The position numbers and the translations under genes were made by a program. From positions 124,001-188,000 of the forward strand of contig CAMYYD010000001.1 in NCBI GenBank assembly GCA_947303395.1: a stretch of DNA of 64,000 bases, given 5' to 3'. Within the stretch, counting starts at the first letter, position 1. The number at the start of each line of letters is the position of its first letter. Source of the DNA: an uncultured Bacteroidales bacterium (GTDB lineage Bacteria; Bacteroidota; Bacteroidia; Bacteroidales; F082). Positions 59,401-64,000 of this stretch are shown piece after piece. Below the pieces are notes generated by a model, which did no database searches, had not been told where the DNA came from, and was given only the letters and a program-made list of their open reading frames with translations.

Positions 59401-62400
59401 GTGAGGTCGGAGCCGAATCGGATGAACGCTGTCACCTCGTTGTCTTGCACCGGGTCGGTGTCGTACATGCTCTCGGCGTGGACGAACATCTTGAGTTTCT
59501 TGTAGAATCGGAAGTCGAACTCTGTGGTTTTGTAAACGCCGCGTGCGTCGCCGTCGACGAGGTTCTTGACTGTGAGTTGCAGTGCCTGTTCGTTCTGGCG
59601 CACCGTTGATGTGGCGCCGGTGTAAACCTCTTGCTCAATTCCCGGAGGGATGCAATAAGGCACAGGATAACGACCGCTGTTTTCTTCAACGTTGACAGCC
59701 GACATCTCGAAGATGGTATGATTGCTCTGGTCGCCCGGCTGATATTCGCCAGGAGCCTGGATGGCGTTGGTGTAGGTTCTCCATTCTCCTCTCACGAGGT
59801 CGAGGGTGGCGAAACGAATCACGATGTCGCTCTTAAATCCTTTGAGGAACATTCTCATGAAACGGATGGAGTTAAAGCCTTCGATGTTACCTATCACTTT
59901 GCTAGGCTCGCGCACCGGCACGCGGAACTGATACCATTTCACGCGTTTGGTCTGTCCGTTGGCGACTTGTACTGCGGCTTCACGGATGTCCGAGATGAAG
60001 TTCTGACCGGAAGTCTGCATCTTCATCGGGTCGAGGTCGATGACGTACTGATAGTAGTTCTCCGACTCGCTCAAAGTGTTGTCGCCGTTGATGTCTTCCT
60101 GATCCGGCAAGGTGCTGTTGTTGGTAGTGTAACTCTCGGTATATTGTGTCTCTGACGGCGAGTTGCCTTCGTTGCCGTTGTATCTCTTGTAACGTTCGAG
60201 GATGCTGGAATAAACAGGGTCGCTGTCCATGTCGCTTCCACGGAAGTAATGGTAGTCATCGGATGAAGGGTCGGCATTGAGTTTGGCGAAAGCTGTCGCG
60301 TTGACTTTATTCCTCATGATGCTGAGGAAGTTGTCGAAGAACGCGCGCTCGTCGTCATCGTTCAATCCGTCGTAACCGATATCCTGATATTGACGTGAGT
60401 TCGGGTCGGTGTTGAAGGCGTCGACGAGAGCCTGGAGTGACGGCACGCGGCCCCACACTGTGGTGTCGACGTTTTCAACGACAGATGTCGTCGGAAGTCC
60501 GTGCTCGTATGATTTACGTCCATCGCGGAGAATATCTTCCGACACGTCACCGAGGTTAAAATACAGCTGACCTACGTTCGTCTGGTCTTGTCCTTCGAAG
60601 AACGGGTCCATCATCCAGAACTCGATATATTCAACGTTTGTTGAGTTGAAGTCCGACGACTCGATGGCTCGCATGATACCGCCCCAACGGTCTTCAGGAT
60701 TGTTGAATGTTCCGTCTTCGTTGAGATGTTCGGTGTCGTAGTTGTAAGGTCCACGTTCGTTCGGGTAATATGCGAGGTTGAGCACCGACACGTTGGTCGA
60801 GGTACCAGCCTGGATGTCTTTGTTAGGATAAAGCTCGGTGAGAAGCACCTGACGCACGCGGTGGTCGGAGAGCTCTTCGTTGGTGATGTTTGGCGGCAAA
60901 AGGTTGCCGTATCTGTCGTAGAACACCGACTGATCGATGCTGTACCATGACAGTTTTGCACGGTTTTTACCGTTTTCGAGACCCACGACGCTACCTTCAG
61001 GGAAGAGATTGCTTTGGTTTTGAGGCGTGCTGGCGAGATGCCAGAAGTTCCACTGACGCATGTCGATGGTCGACTTGGCGCCTTCAAAGTCGTCGATATA
61101 CGAAGTGCCGGCCTGGTCGGAGTCTTTGTTGATGCCTTGGATGAATCTCGCGAACTCTCCCGACACATTGATGCGTGATCTTGTCTTGGTCTCATAAAGC
61201 GGGAGCTTGTCGAGAACGTCGGTAAGCCATTGTGACTCAGTCTGATAGTTGACATCGAAGCCGTAGATGGTGTTCGAAATCGGCTCGTCGCTATAATTTA
61301 CCTTTGTGGTGTAGGCTCGTTCGCTCAGATGGAGCACCGTACCACCGACGATGAATGTCGGGTTAATCTCATGTTCCACACGTGCTCCGAGGAATGTCTT
61401 TCGGATTGTCGACATCGCGGTGTTGTTTTCGAGCGACACGTTGATGGTGGTTCCTGAGTTAAGCAGTGCCTCGTTGAGAATCGTCACGCGGCCGAGGGTG
61501 TAGTCGACGGTATAGTCGACGTTTTCGACCAGCGGCACGCCTCCGGCTGTGACGCGCACCGAACCTTGTTGCACGTTGAGTGCGTTGAGGTTGATCTCGC
61601 TTCCCGAAGATGAGGTGTAGCGTCCTTCGAGACGATATTTGTTCTTGTCGGTATATTGCTGCGCCATGACTTTCGTCATAGTGTATAGAGAGTCAAACGC
61701 GTATTTGTCGGCTAAAGCAGGATGGTCTTTGAAGATTTTGTTTCTGATCTGACCGCCGAAAGGCTCCAATACGGTGAAGTAGATACGTCCTGTCGCCGCG
61801 TTGATGGTACCACCGTTTGTCGTCGCTCCGTTGATGAAATCGAACATACCATCACCGCCCTCGATTGGGTTGTTTTGGCTGTTCAAGCGGTCCATGCCCA
61901 TGAGGTTGAGCAACGAGTTTTCTCTGATATTCTCAGGAGCGTCGGCAAAATAGCCTGTCGCCACACCGTTGTCGTTGCCAAGGTAAAGGATGTTCATCGT
62001 GAAGTTGGTTGATGCCACCTGATAAGCACGGATGTTGTAGACGTTCTTCATCATGAGGTTCCACATCGGCATCTTGGTGTTGATGGTTGTGCTCTTCAAC
62101 ATTTTGGTTGTCAAGAGGTTGGGCTCTTGGATGCCTTGGTCGGAGAACTCACCGACTTGGAACACACCCTCTTGTCCGATTACTGTGTATTGATATGCGA
62201 CAGCGAGAGTCTGGTTTGCGTTGAGCGTGACATTCAAAGTGATGAAACCCAACTTGCTGTTGAGGAAATATTCGTTTGTTGACAGCTTTCTTGCCTTCTG
62301 GATTTTCTCGAAGTCGCGGCCTGAAGTGTAGCCTTGTTCGGTGAGGTAAGCCGTGACGGTGTTGAGGTTGCGGATCTGCGTCGTGTCCATGTTTTGGACG

Positions 62401-63479
62401 AGGTCGTTGACAGAGTTGTCAGGATAGGCTTCGCCGGTGAAAACATTGGAATGGACTTTGTTGGTGTTGTAAATCCATTCTTCTTTACCTTCGCCTAAGT
62501 CGGTGAATGCCACGATGTTACGACAGTTCTCGTAGTTAGAGTTGGTGTTCGTCACCCAAACTTCAATCTTTGTGATGTTGATGTCGGATGTCACCGTCGG
62601 TAAGGTGGCGAGTGCCGCCTCATAATGGTCGCGGAAATACTGGCTCAGGAAGAAGTGTCTATTCTCTTCATAATCAATGGCTTCGAGTTCGAATTCCTGA
62701 GTAAGGGCACCGCCGTTAACAGCGATGTTCTGTGTCTCACTTTCCTGATATGAAGCGATGGCTGTGACCGTCGTCTTGCCGAATTTCAGCTTGGTCTTAA
62801 AACCGAAAAGTGATTGAGTACCTGTGATTAAGGTGCTCTGCAGAGGCATGCTGACGTTACCGGCCTCGATGAGTTGAAGAATGTCGTCCTCGTCGCCTTC
62901 GTATTTCAGGGTGAACTTGTTTTCAAACGAGAACTGAGTCTTGGTGTTGTAGCTCATCTTGAACTGAATCTTCTCGCCGATTTTTGCAGAAGCGCTGAGT
63001 TGGATGTTCTCGTTGAAGTCGAAGTTTGTTGTGCGCTGTTGTGCTACGGTTAATGACGGGTCGCGGCGACGCTGGTATTTCACGCCGAATGTCACGTCGG
63101 CCGAACCTTGCAGCTTGATGTCGATGGTGTTACTGCCGAAGATCTTGTCGAAGACCTTGCCACCAACGTAAATCGGAGGAATCAGGGAGTTGCCGTTGCT
63201 GTTGCCCATCGACGACTCGCGACGGTCTTTCCAGTAATTCTTGATAGCCTGTTTCTGGACATAGTCGGAATACTGCTCCTGTGTCATGTAGACCGGGTCC
63301 TGATAGGTGAAATCACCGACTTTGCTGACGAAGATATACTGTCCGGTGACCGGGTCGTACTCGATTGTGCGGGTGACGTTCGACGGCTCTTTGAGTTCTA
63401 TGCCCGACTGCGCTTGGGCGTTAAAGCCTATGCAGACCAGCGATAATGTTAAAATATATATTAACTTCCTGATAATCAT
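56409..63479 (-). CDS. sprA: SprA/Sov, outer-membrane translocon of the type IX secretion system
   Basis: A 2356-residue outer-membrane protein with a signal peptide (MIIRKLIYILTLSLVCIGFNAQA). SprA (Sov in Porphyromonas) is a giant 36-stranded barrel that forms the secretion channel for proteins with T9SS sorting signals. Visible landmarks are GTSYIDDFEGAKSTIDMRQWNFWHLAS near 790, a family signature, and repeated aromatic barrel strands through the last 900 residues, ending FAGITARFSLSQ. The length is normal. It is 10 bases after ruvA, and a number of non-coding plus-strand shadow frames lie inside it. It serves the subtilase (33536) and the 654-residue cargo. Confidence 0.97.
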   Translation of the reverse strand: MIIRKLIYILTLSLVCIGFNAQAQSGIELKEPSNVTRTIEYDPVTGQYIFVSKVGDFTYQDPVYMTQEQYSDYVQKQAIKNYWKDRRESSMGNSNGNSLIPPIYVGGKVFDKIFGSNTIDIKLQGSADVTFGVKYQRRRDPSLTVAQQRTTNFDFNENIQLSASAKIGEKIQFKMSYNTKTQFSFENKFTLKYEGDEDDILQLIEAGNVSMPLQSTLITGTQSLFGFKTKLKFGKTTVTAIASYQESETQNIAVNGGALTQEFELEAIDYEENRHFFLSQYFRDHYEAALATLPTVTSDINITKIEVWVTNTNSNYENCRNIVAFTDLGEGKEEWIYNTNKVHSNVFTGEAYPDNSVNDLVQNMDTTQIRNLNTVTAYLTEQGYTSGRDFEKIQKARKLSTNEYFLNSKLGFITLNVTLNANQTLAVAYQYTVIGQEGVFQVGEFSDQGIQEPNLLTTKMLKSTTINTKMPMWNLMMKNVYNIRAYQVASTNFTMNILYLGNDNGVATGYFADAPENIRENSLLNLMGMDRLNSQNNPIEGGDGMFDFINGATTNGGTINAATGRIYFTVLEPFGGQIRNKIFKDHPALADKYAFDSLYTMTKVMAQQYTDKNKYRLEGRYTSSSGSEINLNALNVQQGSVRVTAGGVPLVENVDYTVDYTLGRVTILNEALLNSGTTINVSLENNTAMSTIRKTFLGARVEHEINPTFIVGGTVLHLSERAYTTKVNYSDEPISNTIYGFDVNYQTESQWLTDVLDKLPLYETKTRSRINVSGEFARFIQGINKDSDQAGTSYIDDFEGAKSTIDMRQWNFWHLASTPQNQSNLFPEGSVVGLENGKNRAKLSWYSIDQSVFYDRYGNLLPPNITNEELSDHRVRQVLLTELYPNKDIQAGTSTNVSVLNLAYYPNERGPYNYDTEHLNEDGTFNNPEDRWGGIMRAIESSDFNSTNVEYIEFWMMDPFFEGQDQTNVGQLYFNLGDVSEDILRDGRKSYEHGLPTTSVVENVDTTVWGRVPSLQALVDAFNTDPNSRQYQDIGYDGLNDDDERAFFDNFLSIMRNKVNATAFAKLNADPSSDDYHYFRGSDMDSDPVYSSILERYKRYNGNEGNSPSETQYTESYTTNNSTLPDQEDINGDNTLSESENYYQYVIDLDPMKMQTSGQNFISDIREAAVQVANGQTKRVKWYQFRVPVREPSKVIGNIEGFNSIRFMRMFLKGFKSDIVIRFATLDLVRGEWRTYTNAIQAPGEYQPGDQSNHTIFEMSAVNVEENSGRYPVPYCIPPGIEQEVYTGATSTVRQNEQALQLTVKNLVDGDARGVYKTTEFDFRFYKKLKMFVHAESMYDTDPVQDNEVTAFIRFGSDLTDNYYEYEVPLKMTPWGTSITDEYGIWPESNNFDIEFDKVVNVKSNRNTAIANGNTDVKTNRLYSERDGKNTIRVLGNPTISEVRSMMIGVRNPKVDGEVAQDKSVIIWINELRMTDLSSNGGYAATGRVEAYLADLGRVTVAGSYKSAGYGSLETKITDNDMRSQRYYSVSADIDLGKFMAPEKSGMTVPVHFDHNNTTITPEYNPLDPDVKLQRSLQDLDNRGKDSLNALAREVTTQTNFNVTNLRKNRVGSKKPHFYDVENLNASYAYTSQEQSTPDMEYNRQKSHRGGIGYSYTTGAKPWTPFAKMKWASSPYMTLFKDFNLYYLPKSFSFNTEMYRQIHTQKMRNKSSGLILLKETTAKSWDWTRNYDFRYDLTKNLNFTYTAQTQAYIYEPSGNPERDSEEWKANRDTIRDELLNFGSISRFTQTAKVSYTIPINKLPFCDWLGATTSYTGNYRWTASSRYTQARQGNAIENDNSIQFTATADLTKLYNRSSYLKNLMSPRRSNNSRVRGPGAPGSEKKTDTVTTKKDNSIGKVIADNTIRVLLSVKKVSFTYSKSSGVGLPGFMHTPNMFGMSNAMAPGLGFVFGQNDNVLNNAINKGWLTTDSTFNRPYTERLSETYNYKVSIEPFADLKIEVSGNRAYAENFSEYFRADEMGIFQFYTPTNGGNYSISYLMTATSFSDGDRLFNNLCDYRLEIAERLAHQNSAWVDMGEPYVDDEVGDGRFPYGYTASSQEVLTYAFLAAYSGKSPGNVSLNLFSNVALPNWTINFTGLTKIPALKKLFKTINLTHGYKSTFTISAWTNNVNYNAKEQMAVFTGTNIRIPQYDISQILVSEQYTPLLGITLALQNSLTPSIEYKKSRTITLGFSNNQITEVNGREIVIGCGYTFKDLGFSLSLFDGSGSKKVSNDLKLKLDIGFRRDITTLRSIDERHSQISAGQNKVNIYLTGDYNLSQRLGMQVFFKYDMTNPFIANAYKTTNVFAGITARFSLSQ

Positions 63480-63489
63480 ACCATTATGT

Positions 63490-64000
63490 TTACAAAAGCC
63501 TCAGCGACTCCTTGATGAGGTCCTCGACAGTAGGATTTTCCATCTGTTTGAGGAGTTTGTCAAGGGTCTTTTCGATACTTGCTTTGTTGAAACCTAAGAC
63601 CATTAATGCTGATAACGCTTCATCTTTCAATGTATTGTTTCCAAGTGAAGAAATTTCACCGCCCGCCTCAAGTTTTCCAACCTTGTCGTGAAGGTCGACC
63701 ACTATACGTTGGGCAGTCTTGGCGCCAATGCCTTTCACTCCTTGTATCATTCGGATGTTGTTTGTCGCGATGGCATCGACGGCCTCTTTCACTGTCATTG
63801 ACGACAAAATGAGGCGGGCGGTGTTGCATCCCACTCCCGACACCGTGATAAGCTGAAGGAAAAGCTCTCGCTCGGCTTCGGTGTAGAATCCATACAAAGT
63901 ATGAGCGTCTTCACGTATTGCGAGGTGCACGAAAAGCTTCACGTGCTGCTGTTCGCCAATGGCCGTAAAGGTGTTCAAGGTAATGTTAATCAAATATCCA
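63490..64000 (-). CDS. ruvA: Holliday junction DNA helicase RuvA, N-terminus cut by the window edge
   Basis: The 170 visible codons cover most of RuvA. The end of the OB domain reads GYLINITLNTFTAIGEQQHVKLFVHLAIREDAHTLYGF. The helix-hairpin-helix pair follows (LFLQLITVSGVGCNTARLILS, about 50-68, and IRMIQGVKGIGAKTAQRIVVDL), and the C-terminal RuvB-binding domain ends LDKLLKQMENPTVEDLIKESLRLL. The frame stays open to the right edge, so the TTG at 63993 is not the start and about 25 residues are missing. RuvA holds the Holliday junction for RuvB (at 25913). Confidence 0.93.
   Translation of the reverse strand, partial: GYLINITLNTFTAIGEQQHVKLFVHLAIREDAHTLYGFYTEAERELFLQLITVSGVGCNTARLILSSMTVKEAVDAIATNNIRMIQGVKGIGAKTAQRIVVDLHDKVGKLEAGGEISSLGNNTLKDEALSALMVLGFNKASIEKTLDKLLKQMENPTVEDLIKESLRLL

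Noticed and set aside
59631..60155. Long plus-strand frames inside sprA (also 56775, 63108) and nifJ (46715)
   Set aside because: They lie fully inside conserved genes on the opposite strand, have no recognisable domains or promoters, and result from codon bias.

Overview
The window is a 64 kb piece of a Bacteroidota chromosome, most likely an anaerobic Bacteroidales. The evidence is SprA/Sov, GldD and GldE, two proteins with type IX secretion C-terminal sorting signals, a DAHP synthase-chorismate mutase fusion, pyruvate:ferredoxin oxidoreductase, and many TAnnTTTG -7 promoter elements, several just upstream of start codons. Clear Shine-Dalgarno sequences are rare, as expected in this phylum. 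No rRNA, CRISPR array, prophage or intact insertion sequence is visible; there is one tRNA gene.

Layout. 1-2.7 kb: the end of priA, then an ExbB / 4-TM protein / ExbD / ExbD operon and tRNA-Ser(GGA). 3-8.9 kb, minus strand: trpS, hflX, tatD-like and ansA, then rng with a 29-codon basic protein gene and hup. 9.3-14.5 kb, plus strand: ssb, gldE, gldD, a secreted protein of unknown function, and corA. 14.5-22 kb: a T9SS cargo protein, a GH92 alpha-mannosidase lipoprotein and a TonB-dependent-receptor-like outer membrane protein. 22.4-26.9 kb: yitT-like, a PstI/BsuBI-type restriction-modification pair that looks acquired, and ruvB. 27-32.4 kb: SPOR lipoprotein, a small acidic protein, a beta-barrel, a PAP2-like membrane protein, rpoN and asnS. 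32.4-41.3 kb: DAHP synthase/chorismate mutase, a T9SS subtilase, a beta-barrel, a polyprenyl synthetase, glyA, 5-formyl-THF cyclo-ligase and small membrane proteins. 41.4-45.4 kb is an accessory island: an AAA_14/DUF4143 ATPase behind three 23-bp repeats, a palindrome cluster, and a minus-strand operon of a 2-TM protein, a DUF262 protein and a HEPN RNase. 45.4-49.8 kb: nifJ, a His/Cys-rich lipoprotein and an FtsB/DivIC-like protein. 49.9-64 kb: a transglutaminase-like exported protein, then a dense minus-strand run ruvA-sprA-gcvH-vanZ-tonB-lytTR-TPR.

How the genes fit together. SprA is the outer-membrane channel for cargo such as the subtilase and the 654-residue protein, while GldD and GldE belong to the same secretion/motility apparatus. 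ExbB/ExbD and the TonB-like protein would energise outer-membrane receptors such as the 836-residue barrel. GlyA, GcvH and 5-formyl-THF cyclo-ligase share one-carbon metabolism. Two genome-defence modules are present: the restriction-modification pair, and the less familiar DUF262-HEPN operon, which is the best candidate for an under-described system. The other unusual signal is a set of 7-bp and 8-bp degenerate arrays, several folding as inverted repeats, that sit exactly between stop and start codons of housekeeping genes.
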